Shown here piece after piece: positions 7,027 through 15,600 of a stretch of DNA of 21,105 nt (position 1 is the stretch's first letter; each line of letters starts with the position of its first letter). The position numbers were made by a program, and so were the translations under genes. Origin of the DNA: JAIVJN01 sp036732565 (GTDB taxonomy: Bacteria > Acidobacteriota > Vicinamibacteria > Vicinamibacterales > UBA2999); NCBI GenBank assembly GCA_036732565.1, contig DAINCF010000046.1:1-21105 (forward strand), read 5' to 3'. Under the pieces are notes generated by a model. The model had not been told where the DNA came from. It saw only the letters and a program-made list of their open reading frames with translations, and searched no databases.

Positions 7027-7848
7027 CTACGATACCGGCGGTCCGAGCTCGCGGACCCAGATGTTGCGAAAGCTGATGGGCGGGCTTGGGTCGCCGTGGG
7101 CCTGCAACTTGATCGGCAAGGAGCCATGCGCTTTGTACGCGGGCTTGCCGACGTTGCGGGTGTCGCCGATCAGCGCGAAATGGTTCTGCACCAGCACGCC
7201 GTTGTGAAACGCCGTCGCGTACGCCGGCGTGGCCAGCGAGCCATCGGCTTTGAAGGTCGGCGCCATCCAGATCACGTCGAATGTCTGCCACTCCCCCGGC
7301 TTTCTCATCGCGTTGGCGAGCGGGATGGACTGCTTGTAAATAGCGCCGGCCTGGCCATTCACGTAGGTCTTGTTGTCGTACGAGTCGAGGACCTGGAGCT
7401 CGTAGCCGCCGTCTGGCGTGGACCCGAGGAAGAGCCCGCTGTTGCCCCGCGCCTGCCCTTCGCCCGTGATACCTGTCGGAATTCGCCATTCGAGATGCAG
7501 TTGATAGCTCCCGAAGCGGCGCTTGGTCTCGATATCTCCGGTCTCTTTCTTCACGGTCATCACGCCGTCGCCAACCATCCAGGCCGCGGGCGACTTGTCT
7601 TTGACGGACACCCACTCGTCGAGATTCTTGCCGTCGAACAGCACGACGGCATCCGAGGCAGGCGCGCTGTCCGTCGCCCCAGGCGTGACAATCTTTGGAA
7701 GCGGCTGCCAGACCTCGGTGTCGGCCGCCTTGCCTTGTGGCGGCGATTGTGTGCCCACCGGCGACGCAGCGTCGCTGAGCCCACCTCCATTCGCCATAAC
7801 CAAACTGCTCATGAGCGCAACCGCCACAGCCGCCACTCGTTCACGCAT
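7027..7848 (-). CDS. exported PF06439 (DUF1080, 3-keto-disaccharide hydrolase-like) protein
   Basis: The 273-residue protein has a signal peptide (VAAVAVALMSSLVMANGGG), a linker rich in Pro/Ser/Ala, then the PF06439 concanavalin-like domain. Hallmarks are VVLFDGKNLDEWV, GSYQLHLEWRIP, RGNSGLFLGS, YELQVLDSYDNKTYVNGQAG and FRNIWVREL at the end. Members of this family act on sugars oxidised at C3 (3-keto-glycosides or derived keto-glucals), which matches the flavin oxidoreductase pair encoded upstream. The start at 7848 puts the signal peptide first; the frame stays open to 7935 but that part overlaps a palindrome. It is last in the gene series, 83 bases after the TIM-barrel gene and flanked by hairpins on both sides. 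Substrate is inferred. Confidence 0.9.
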   Translation of the reverse strand: MRERVAAVAVALMSSLVMANGGGLSDAASPVGTQSPPQGKAADTEVWQPLPKIVTPGATDSAPASDAVVLFDGKNLDEWVSVKDKSPAAWMVGDGVMTVKKETGDIETKRRFGSYQLHLEWRIPTGITGEGQARGNSGLFLGSTPDGGYELQVLDSYDNKTYVNGQAGAIYKQSIPLANAMRKPGEWQTFDVIWMAPTFKADGSLATPAYATAFHNGVLVQNHFALIGDTRNVGKPAYKAHGSLPIKLQAHGDPSPPISFRNIWVRELGPPVS

Positions 7849-7878
7849 CACATCACCCGCCTTTGCCGAAGCACGTAG

Positions 7879-7898
7879 GGGCGGTTCGCGAACCGCCC
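7879..7898. repeat. 20-bp perfect palindrome between two operon genes
   Basis: GGGCGGTTCGCGAACCGCCC reads the same on both strands, and a G-T wobble extends it by one step. It fills the gap between the TIM-barrel gene and the start of the PF06439 gene. It may be a REP-type insertion, an mRNA stem that tunes the last gene, or a weak terminator. Confidence 0.6.
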
Positions 7899-7931
7899 TC
7901 CGAAATATTTGAGGTCGCCGCGCGACCACGA

Positions 7932-8792
7932 TCACACATCACACAAGGTCACCGCCTCGCGCAACGACGTCAGCGGGTCGCGCGTCGGCGCGAACTCGTG
8001 CGCGAGATAGCCCGAGAACCCCGTGTCGACAATCGCGCGAACAATCGCTGGATAGTACAGCTCCTGCGTGGTGTCAATCTCGTGCCGGCCGGGAACACCA
8101 CCGGTATGGTAGTGCGCGATCCACTGATGGCTCTCCTGGATGGTGCGAATCACGTCTCCTTCCATGATCTGCATGTGGTAGACGTCGTAGAGCAGCTTCA
8201 CGCGCGGCGAGTTGACCGCGGAGACGACGGCCACGCCAAACGCGGTGTGGTCGCCGTGATAGTCCTTGTGGTTCACTTTGCTATTCAGCAGCTCGAGGCA
8301 GACCGTGATCTCATGGTCTTCAGCCACACGCTTGACGCGATTGAGCGCGGTGACGCAGTTCTGGATCGCTTCGGCGTCCGGTCGCCCGCGACGATTCCCG
8401 AAGAACGTGATCACGTTCGGCAGGCCCGCCTTCTTGGCCAGGGGAATGCCGGCGGTCAGCCCCTTGACGATGGCGTCGTGGTTCGCCGGATCGTTCACAC
8501 CCTGCTCGATGGTGCCGCCGAGTCCCGCGGCCGACATCGAGCACGTCAAGCCGAACTCCCGCGCAACCGGCCACTCCTCAGGTGTGAGCAGATCGATCGC
8601 CGTGAGGCCGAGGTCAGCGACGGCCTTGCAGAAATCACGCAGCGGGATCGTCCGGTACGGCCAACGACAGACCGACTGCTTCACGCGACCGCGTTTCACC
8701 GCGCGCCCACCTTCCTGGGCCGCGGGCGCCGCCGACACGATCCCGGCCATCGCCGCGGTCGACACCCCACCGATCAACTCGCGACGGGTCAT
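7932..8792 (-). CDS. Tat-exported TIM-barrel sugar isomerase/epimerase-like protein (PF01261)
   Basis: The 286-residue protein starts with a Tat-type signal (TRRELIGGVSTAAMAG, to about residue 26). It then carries an AP-endonuclease-2-type TIM barrel close to hydroxypyruvate isomerases. The metal-binding set is visible: Glu167 in VCLELLNSKVN, Asp203 in LLYDVYHMQIMEGD, His229 in AHYHTGG and Glu266 in LAHEF. Family members isomerise or epimerise sugars, and some cleave 3-keto-glycosides. Export by Tat and the setting next to a GMC dehydrogenase argue against a hydroxypyruvate role in glyoxylate metabolism and for a periplasmic keto-sugar step. Its ATG overlaps the GMC stop (8789-8792). The frame extends upstream to 9008 inside the GMC gene, but only as shadow. 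Confidence 0.9.
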   Translation of the reverse strand: MTRRELIGGVSTAAMAGIVSAAPAAQEGGRAVKRGRVKQSVCRWPYRTIPLRDFCKAVADLGLTAIDLLTPEEWPVAREFGLTCSMSAAGLGGTIEQGVNDPANHDAIVKGLTAGIPLAKKAGLPNVITFFGNRRGRPDAEAIQNCVTALNRVKRVAEDHEITVCLELLNSKVNHKDYHGDHTAFGVAVVSAVNSPRVKLLYDVYHMQIMEGDVIRTIQESHQWIAHYHTGGVPGRHEIDTTQELYYPAIVRAIVDTGFSGYLAHEFAPTRDPLTSLREAVTLCDV

Positions 8793-10564
8793 AGGTTCGT
8801 CTTCCGCGATTCTTCCAGGATGTAGTCCGACGCCCGCCACGCCAGCGCCAGAATCGTCCACGTGGGGTTCTGGCAGCCCGCCGAGACGAAGATGCTTCCG
8901 TCGACGACGAACAGGTTCTTCACGTCGTGCGTCTGGCCGAACGAGTTGGTCACCGATGTCTTCGGATCCTTCCCCATCCGCGCCGTGCCCAGCTCGTGAA
9001 TCGACCACCCTTCCGGCAGGTAGTCCTTCGTCACGGTGATGTCCTCACAGCCGGCGGCTTTCAGCATCTCTTCCGCCGTCTCGGGCATGTCCTTGGCCAT
9101 CGCCTTTTCGTTTTCGCCGAACCGGTAATTGAAGCGCACGACCGGGATGCCCCAGGCGTCCTTGACCGTTGAATCGAGCTCGATGGAGTTCTCGCGCCGC
9201 GCGATGACCTCGCCGAACGCCCCGATGCTGATCGGCGTCGGATAGAGCTCGCGGATCCGCGATTTGAGCGACGCGCCAAAGCCTTTTACCGAGGCGGCGT
9301 ACGACGGGAACGGGGCGCAGCCGCTGCCACCCTGGAACCCGAAGCCTCGCGCGAACCGCTTGTCCTTGTCCTTGATGTTGCGAAACCGCGCGATGTACAG
9401 CCCCGTGGGCCGGCCATCGTCGTTGGTCACCTCGCGGCCGCGGAGCGTCGGCAGGTGGCCGCGCGCGCCCGGGCCCATGATGTGCTCGCAGAAGTAGTGG
9501 CCCACGGCGTCCGAAGAGTTCGCCAGTCCGTTGGGATACTGACGCGACTTCGAATTGAGCAGCAGACGCGTAGATTCGAGCGTCGACGCCGCCAAGACGA
9601 CGACGCGCGCGCGGAACTCGTAGACTTCGCGCGTCACGCTGTCGATGACGCGAACGCCGCTCGCCAGGCCGGTGTTCTGGTCGACGAGCACCTCGGACAC
9701 CGTCGAGTTCGGCCGGAGCTCCAGATTGCCGGTGTCGATAGCAGGCAACACCAGCGCGGTCGGCGAATGAAACGCCGCGTGCAGATTGCAGCCACGGCCG
9801 CACCGTCCTCGCCCTTTGCACGGACGGCGGTACTTGTTGGCGACGCCGTCCGTCGTCACCCCGGCACGACCGGCAATGAGATGACGGCCCATCGGGGCAA
9901 TCGCCTTGCGCAGAATCATCTCGCCGCAATTGAGCTTGATCGGCCGCTGGTAGATGCTGTCCGGTAACTGCGGAATGTTCTCTACCGTGCCGGAAATGCC
10001 CAGCAGTTGATCGACTTTGTCGTAGTACGGCGCGACATCGGCGTAGCCGATCGGCCAATCCTCGCCGAGGCCGTCGCGACTCCTCGCCTTGAAGTCGTAG
10101 TCCGACAGCCGCAGCGCCACGCGCCCCCACATGTTCGTCTTTCCGCCGAGCACGCGCGCGCGCACCCAGGCGTACGGTGTGCCCGTGTAGGGGTGCTGCC
10201 GCTCGTCGACCACGGAGTGCTTGGTGTAGCGATTCCCGGAGTACGAGAACACCGTCTTGTATTTTTCGAACGCCTTGCCGGTGCCGTACGGCCGATCGAC
10301 CATGCGGTACTCCGCGGCCGTCAGGCTGTGCTCCGTCGACGGCAAACCGCCACGCTCAGGCGTCGCGTACGGCCACTCCATCGTCTGAAACTCTTTCATG
10401 GGCTCCATGCGTCGGCCGGCTTCGAGCATCAACACCTTCATGCCCGCCGTCGCGAGTTGAAAGCCAGCCATGCCGCCCGCGGCGCCAGAGCCGACGATGA
10501 TGACGTCGTATGGCTGTTGACCTGGCTCGATCGGTTTGGAGGTCGGCGCTTGCTGCAGATTCAT
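8789..10564 (-). CDS. GMC-family FAD oxidoreductase (sugar dehydrogenase large subunit)
   Basis: The 591-residue flavoprotein has the FAD dinucleotide fold at its start (YDVIIVGSGAAGG, GSGAAG at 25-30, ribose-binding Glu48). It also has the Cys-rich loop CKGRGRCGRGCN typical of bacterial gluconate/glucoside dehydrogenases, and the C-terminal catalytic block with IHELGTARMG (His near 523) and AGCQNPTWT (Asn near 566). No signal peptide is present. In known complexes the Tat-bearing subunit 3 carries the folded flavoprotein across the membrane, and that subunit is encoded 3 bases upstream. Glucoside 3-dehydrogenases have this subunit arrangement, usually with a cytochrome c, which is absent from this operon. 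Likely role: periplasmic oxidation of a sugar hydroxyl; the substrate is inferred. Confidence 0.94.
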   Translation of the reverse strand: MNLQQAPTSKPIEPGQQPYDVIIVGSGAAGGMAGFQLATAGMKVLMLEAGRRMEPMKEFQTMEWPYATPERGGLPSTEHSLTAAEYRMVDRPYGTGKAFEKYKTVFSYSGNRYTKHSVVDERQHPYTGTPYAWVRARVLGGKTNMWGRVALRLSDYDFKARSRDGLGEDWPIGYADVAPYYDKVDQLLGISGTVENIPQLPDSIYQRPIKLNCGEMILRKAIAPMGRHLIAGRAGVTTDGVANKYRRPCKGRGRCGRGCNLHAAFHSPTALVLPAIDTGNLELRPNSTVSEVLVDQNTGLASGVRVIDSVTREVYEFRARVVVLAASTLESTRLLLNSKSRQYPNGLANSSDAVGHYFCEHIMGPGARGHLPTLRGREVTNDDGRPTGLYIARFRNIKDKDKRFARGFGFQGGSGCAPFPSYAASVKGFGASLKSRIRELYPTPISIGAFGEVIARRENSIELDSTVKDAWGIPVVRFNYRFGENEKAMAKDMPETAEEMLKAAGCEDITVTKDYLPEGWSIHELGTARMGKDPKTSVTNSFGQTHDVKNLFVVDGSIFVSAGCQNPTWTILALAWRASDYILEESRKTNL

Positions 10565-10567
10565 GAC

Positions 10568-11170
10568 CTACGCTCCATGCTCCGGGTGATTACAGCCCAC
10601 GAATTCGTCGAGGAACTGATTGCCCTTGTAGCCGAGTTCTTTGTGAATGCCGATCTCGGAGGTGTAGTAGCCCTGGATGGTTCGCTCCTTGACCTCGACG
10701 AACAGCTTCTCGAGGGTCGATCGCGGTTTGTCCTCGCGACGACTGATCTCCGTGAGCAGCGTCGTCTGCTGCTCGGGCGTGCAGTCCACGAACGTGTGCT
10801 TCCATCGGCCCATCGTTTCTTCGTCGAGCGCCGTGAGACCTCGACGCCAGATCGCCTGGTCCTCGTCCAACCTGCCACTCAGCAGCAGGTCGACGAAGTC
10901 CGCGACTTTCGCCGCGCTGGCGCCGGGCGTTCGATCGTCGCTGGGAATGATCAGCTCGGAGAGCACATCCACGGTGCGATGCTGCGCCGCGGTGAAGAAC
11001 TTCAGCCCGGCGGCCGGCGCGTCGGCCGCCTGCTGCCGGACGGCCACGGCTTGCGCCCACGCCGCTTCCGATAACCCGGACGCGGCCAGCACGCCGCCCG
11101 CCCCAAGAGCCAGGGTCTTGATCGCGGTGCGACGTGGGACGAGGGTCGGTGTGGATTCCTGGTCGTTCAT
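10568..11170 (-). CDS. gluconate 2-dehydrogenase subunit 3 family protein (Tat-exported)
   Basis: A 200-residue protein with a twin-arginine signal (VPRRTAIKTLALGAGG, Arg13-Arg14) and the helical subunit 3 domain: FFTAAQHRTVDVLSELIIPS, DDRTPGASAAKVADFVD, ERTIQGYYTSEIGIHKELGY. This small subunit binds the GMC flavoprotein and guides it through Tat, so the pair matures in the cytoplasm and works in the periplasm. The conserved C-terminal CNHPEH is present. The SD-like TGAGGA before its ATG overlaps the stop of the upstream methyltransferase-like gene, and only 3 bases separate it from the GMC start, so the genes are translationally coupled. Confidence 0.93.
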   Translation of the reverse strand: MNDQESTPTLVPRRTAIKTLALGAGGVLAASGLSEAAWAQAVAVRQQAADAPAAGLKFFTAAQHRTVDVLSELIIPSDDRTPGASAAKVADFVDLLLSGRLDEDQAIWRRGLTALDEETMGRWKHTFVDCTPEQQTTLLTEISRREDKPRSTLEKLFVEVKERTIQGYYTSEIGIHKELGYKGNQFLDEFVGCNHPEHGA

Positions 11171-11177
11171 GACGTCC

Positions 11178-12533
11178 TCATCGGGGGTTCCCCTTCACAT
11201 GGACAAAAACACTGTCGTAGAGAGGCGCGGCGGCGCCGCGCACGCTGGCGATCTGCGCCGTTCGTGCGTGGGCAACCGGAAGATTCTGCTCGGCCGTCAC
11301 GTCGGCCACGAGCGCGCGCGTCTCGTTGTGAATCAGCACACCTCCCGGCGCCAGCGTCGACGCGAGGCTGGTCAGGGCAAGGGTCAGCGGAATATCGTCC
11401 ATGTAAAGGAATACATTCGTTGCGATGATCAGGTCAAATGATTCGAGCGCCAGCCGCTCATGGGAGATGTCCACCCTCCGAGCCTCAATCACGCGCGCCG
11501 CGCCGCCCCGAACCACCCACGACTTCCGGAGATGACCGCGATAGCGGTCCGGTAGCGCGGGCAAGGGGGTTGTGTGGCCGATCGATCGACCCAGCTCATC
11601 AAAATAACGTCGATAGTCATCCTCCAGCGACGTCGTGGCGCTGTCGCCGATGCCGCTGACGAGCGCGAGCGTGACGTCACCGGACTTCGCGGCCTGGAGG
11701 TGATCGACGACCCGCGGGTTGACGTCGGCGCACAGCAGGACCACCTCGCCGAGGCGGGCGAGGCCCAACCCCACCAACGCGTCGAGGACCGCGTAGGGCT
11801 GATAGCTTTGCGGGGGGCCGAGCTCGAGCAGGCCGGTGCGCGGCGCCAGCTCGAGTCCTGGACCGACGATCAGGACACGTCGAACGCGCCGGCCGTCATC
11901 GAGCGCGCGCATCGTGGCCAGACCGAGGTGGACCAGGTACCCCGCTTCCACCGAGGTGTCCGTGCTCAGCGCGCGCTGGCGGTACAGACTGGCGATGGCG
12001 TCGACGCTCTCGGGTTGCCTGGGCGCCAGGAACTCCTTCTCGTAGAGAAACCGAGCGGCACGCACGTATTGCTGCAGCAGGAAGGTCTCAATCTCCGCGG
12101 CCGGCTTCTCTCGCGGGATGGCCTCGCGGAAGTACGACAATCGACTGTTCGCGGAGGGCCGTCGCAACGCGGGGATCAGCTGCGCGATGCGCCGGCGCAC
12201 GTCGGCGGGCACCAGGTCGGCCCCCTCCACGAACGCCTTCGCGCTGATGGCCGGCTCGATCGGCGGCGCCTTCGTGAACGCCGTTGACTGCAGCGCGTAG
12301 TAGATGAGCGCGTCGAGATCGCTCTCGCGGACCCGCGCCCGCGTCACACGCGCTTGCTCGTCACGAAACGCGGGAAACCCGCGTGCATCGAGTCCGGCGG
12401 CGACCAGGCGCCGCTCGATCGGCGCCGGCAGGTCCTCCCATCGCAGGGGCTGGACATCCGGCGTGTCGGCCGAGATGGCCAGCACGCCGGCATACACGAA
12501 CGCCACGGCAAGGGCGAGAACGCGCATGGTCAT
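11178..12533 (-). CDS. exported SAM-methyltransferase-like protein, first gene of the GMC operon
   Basis: This 451-residue protein begins with a hydrophobic signal sequence (RVLALAVAFVYAGVLAI). An alpha-helical N-terminal half of unknown family runs to about residue 215. A Rossmann methyltransferase-like domain follows: RRVLIVGPGLELAPR (218-232, motif I-like), LLCADVNPR (motif II acidic residue near 270), FDLIIATNVFLYMDD (366-380) and LAPGGVLIHNE (394-404), the last two resembling CheR-type enzymes. A SAM-dependent enzyme with an export signal is unusual, because SAM is cytoplasmic; the hydrophobic segment may instead be a membrane anchor, or the fold may have another ligand. The stop lies 7 bases before the subunit 3 start. 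ATGs at 12533 and 12527 are both possible. Confidence 0.8.
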   Translation of the reverse strand: MTMRVLALAVAFVYAGVLAISADTPDVQPLRWEDLPAPIERRLVAAGLDARGFPAFRDEQARVTRARVRESDLDALIYYALQSTAFTKAPPIEPAISAKAFVEGADLVPADVRRRIAQLIPALRRPSANSRLSYFREAIPREKPAAEIETFLLQQYVRAARFLYEKEFLAPRQPESVDAIASLYRQRALSTDTSVEAGYLVHLGLATMRALDDGRRVRRVLIVGPGLELAPRTGLLELGPPQSYQPYAVLDALVGLGLARLGEVVLLCADVNPRVVDHLQAAKSGDVTLALVSGIGDSATTSLEDDYRRYFDELGRSIGHTTPLPALPDRYRGHLRKSWVVRGGAARVIEARRVDISHERLALESFDLIIATNVFLYMDDIPLTLALTSLASTLAPGGVLIHNETRALVADVTAEQNLPVAHARTAQIASVRGAAAPLYDSVFVHVKGNPR

Positions 12534-12542
12534 TAGATCGGC

Positions 12543-12591
12543 GTGGGGGCCGGCTTTAGAGATTGCCGTGGGGGCCGGCTTTAGCCGGCCC
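12543..12591. repeat. REP-like palindromic repeat, one half and one full copy
   Basis: A full copy at 12568-12591 has GTGGGGGCCGGC, loop TTTA, GCCGGCCC. A half copy sharing GTGGGGGCCGGCTTTAG lies just before it at 12543-12559, separated by 8 bases. The full copy matches, inverted, the element at 48-71 except for the loop. The pair sits between the TonB receptor and the methyltransferase-like gene and may reduce read-through or protect the upstream mRNA. Confidence 0.75.
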
Positions 12592-12594
12592 AGC

Positions 12595-12609
12595 TCCGCC
12601 TGAGGCGGA
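12595..12609. terminator. short hairpin downstream of TonB receptor gene
   Basis: TCCGCC, TGA, GGCGGA form a 6-bp stem about 30 bases past the receptor stop in the direction of its transcription, directly followed by the REP pair. There is no T-tract. Together the hairpins may attenuate rather than stop transcription into the downstream genes. Confidence 0.4.
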
Positions 12610-12635
12610 CCTCACGCGTACTCTTGCAACGGCTC

Positions 12636-15600
12636 CTAGAACAGTAGCTTGATCCCGATCTGTCCGTAGCGCGGAAAGTTCGATTGCCGAATCACGGTCT
12701 TGTCAATGGTGCCGAACAACGGATTGGTCGGGTTGTTCTCGTAGTTGCGCTCGTCGTAGACCGTCTGGTTGAACACGTTGTACACCTCCAGGCGGATCTG
12801 CAACCGAACGTTGGCGGCAATCTGCGTCGTCTTCGCGAAATTGATGTCGAACTGATAGAACGGCGGACGCCGAATCTGATCGTCGCGGAACTCCGTGCCC
12901 GCGGGCGTGTAGTTCGGCCGGATGATGAAGTTCGGTTCCGTGCACCCGGCCGCCACCGAATACCCCAGCATCGTCACCGAGCCGTCGTTGCCCATCTGCG
13001 CCACGCATGGCTGCACCGCGCGAATCGATCGCGGATCGCCGAAGTCCACGTTCTGAATCGCGGCGTCCTTCACGTAGAACACGTTTTGCGGCAGACCCCA
13101 CGGTCGGCCGCTGTTGAACAGCCACATGCCCGCCACCTCCCAGCCGGAGGTAATCGCGTTGACGACTCCCGAGGCATCGCTCAAGAACCGCCGCCCCTGA
13201 CCGAACGGCAGGTGGTAGACGCCGGAGATGGTGACACGATGCCGCCGATCCGCCTCGAACGGCGACTTCTGCACCACGCGGTCGGCCTCGGCGATCAGCG
13301 GATTGACATTGCCGGTGCCGCCAATCTGGTTGTCGCCGCCGTTCTCCTCGATCATCTTCGACCAGGTATAGGTGCCCGCGAGGCTGACGCCGTCGGACAC
13401 GCGCTTGTTGGCGAATAGTTGCATCGAGTTGTACCAGATGCTCCCGTCGTTGCGATCGAACTCGGTAATCTGGCCGAACTGCGGGAACGGACGGCTCAAC
13501 TCGTAGCGCGTCAGCGTGGGGCTGGTGAAGCGCGAGGTGCCCTCGAACCCCGGAACCTGGAAGAACGGATTCGGGAGCAGCTCGTTACAGAACGCCGGCG
13601 ATCCGCCCTGCGACGGGTCGCATCGATTGCGCAGGTCCACCGATGGCTCGTTGAAGCCACCCCACCGGTTCTGCGCCTGCTGCGTTCGGCTACCGACATA
13701 GGTGAGCTCGACGGTCGTGTTCCACGGCAGGCTGCGCTGCATGCCCAGCGAGAACTGGTGCACGTACGGATTCACGAACTCGCGATTCGAGAACCCGGCA
13801 TTGCGTCCGAGGTAGGTCTCGAGACCGCGCGACGAGCCCGGCGGCTGCAGGATGCCTTGAGCGAAGACTCCCGCCAGCGAGCCAGTGGGTGTGCGCTCGC
13901 CGTTGAGCGACGTCACCGGTGCGGTCTGTGCGTCGAAGCCGTTCGAGGCCGCCGTACTCACCGCGTTGACGTAGTAAATGCCATAGCCGCCGCGCGCGAT
14001 CGTCCGGTCGTTCACCTGGTAGGCAAAGCCGACGCGCGGTTGAATGTTGTTCCAGTCTCGCTCGTACGGATACGTCGAGTTCCCGTCGACGTCCGCGAAC
14101 AGCAGGCCGCCGCGCACCTGGTAGCCGGGGAACCGCTGCTGGTCGATGCGTGAGGACACCGGGTTGATGGCCTCGGTATCGAAGCCGACGTTGATCCGAT
14201 TCTCTTCCTCGAACACCGGAGTCGACAGATCCCAGCGGACACCAAGGTTCAACGTGAGTCGATCGGTGACTTGCCAGTCGTCTTGCACCCACGGCGCGTA
14301 GTAGTTCCATCGAAACGTCGGATAGAAGTTGGCATCGATGGCACCGGCGTAGGGTGCGCCCAACAGGAAGGACGCAAACGAGTTCCCGCTCAGCGGGTCC
14401 GGCGTGTTGAAAGCCTGCTGGGTGTAGCGCCGATCGAAGCTCATCACGAACAGATTGGCGTTCACCTGGCGCGTGTACCACGTCATGCGCATGTCGAGCC
14501 CGCCGCGCACGTTGTGCTGCCCGTTCAGCCACGAGAAGTTGGGCTGCACGGACAAGCCGGTGGTCGTCTCGGTATTGCGGCTGTTGCGGCCAATCTGCCG
14601 GTACTCCTCGGTGCCGGTCGTCGCCGTCGTGGCCGGCGAGAAGAAGTTGAGACGCGGGAACACCTGGTTCGGCAGCTGATCAACCATCGATTGCGGAAAG
14701 CCCAGCTCGGCGGGGTTGAAGCCCAGGCCCGCATCGGAACGTCCGAGCTCGAGGTACCGATTGAGGCCGACGCGCACGTTGAGCACCAGCGAGGAGCTTC
14801 GCGTGTTCACCCAGTCGGCGACGCCCGTATGGTTCCTGCGTCCGTGCGGCAGCTGACCGTCCTGTGCCGGGCCGCTGGTGATGCCGTTCGTGTACCGCGT
14901 CTCGGTCCGCTTGTTGTACGCGTAGCGGAAGAACATGCGCGTCCGATCGCTGATGTTCTGATCGACCTTCGTTGCAATGTTGTGGAAGTCGTCGTAGGCC
15001 AGGTTCGGCGCGAAGACGAAGTTGTTCCGCCACGGATCGCCGCCCGCTGGAGATGAGGCGTTCGGCTGCAGGGCGTACTGGGCGATGCGCCTGGAGATCG
15101 GATCGATGCGATTCTCGGGGATGATGTTGCCCGGGAACGGGTCGCGCACCCACTGCCCGTTCACCTCGCGGCCCGAGGAGGGATCGTAGATGGTGATGAG
15201 CCGGCCCTGGGCGTCGCGCAGGTTGCTGAAGTCACCGCGAAGCTGCGCCGCATCCGGCACGGTGAACGTGACCGGGTTGGGTGTCGCCTCTTGGTAGCCT
15301 TCGTAGTTGAACATGAAGAACGTCTTGTTCCGCCCGTCGTACAGCCCGGGAATGCGAACGGGACCGTCTACCTGGAAGCCGTACTGATCCAACTTGTGGT
15401 CGGGCTTCTCGCGGTTGTTCAACTTGAAGAAGTATTCGTTCGAGTCGAGTGCCTTCCGGCGCGCGAACTCGTAGATGGACCCGTGCAGGGCGTTCGTGCC
15501 CGACTTCAGCAGCACGTTGACGACGCCGCCAGCGGTACGCCCGTACTGCGCGTCGTAACTGTTGGTGACGATCTTGAACTCCTGCACGGCATCGACCGGC

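Noticed and set aside
7096..8825. Two plus-strand open frames of 260 and 320 codons
   Set aside because: They are antisense to the PF06439 and TIM-barrel genes, whose family motifs are unambiguous on the minus strand.
8793..9008. 72-codon N-terminal extension of the TIM-barrel protein
   Set aside because: It lies inside the GMC gene and reads as low-complexity shadow. The internal ATG at 8792 begins a Tat signal and overlaps the GMC stop.
10007..12287. Plus-strand open frames opposite the GMC, subunit 3 and methyltransferase-like genes
   Set aside because: Shadow translations only; the minus-strand products carry FAD, Tat and methyltransferase motifs.
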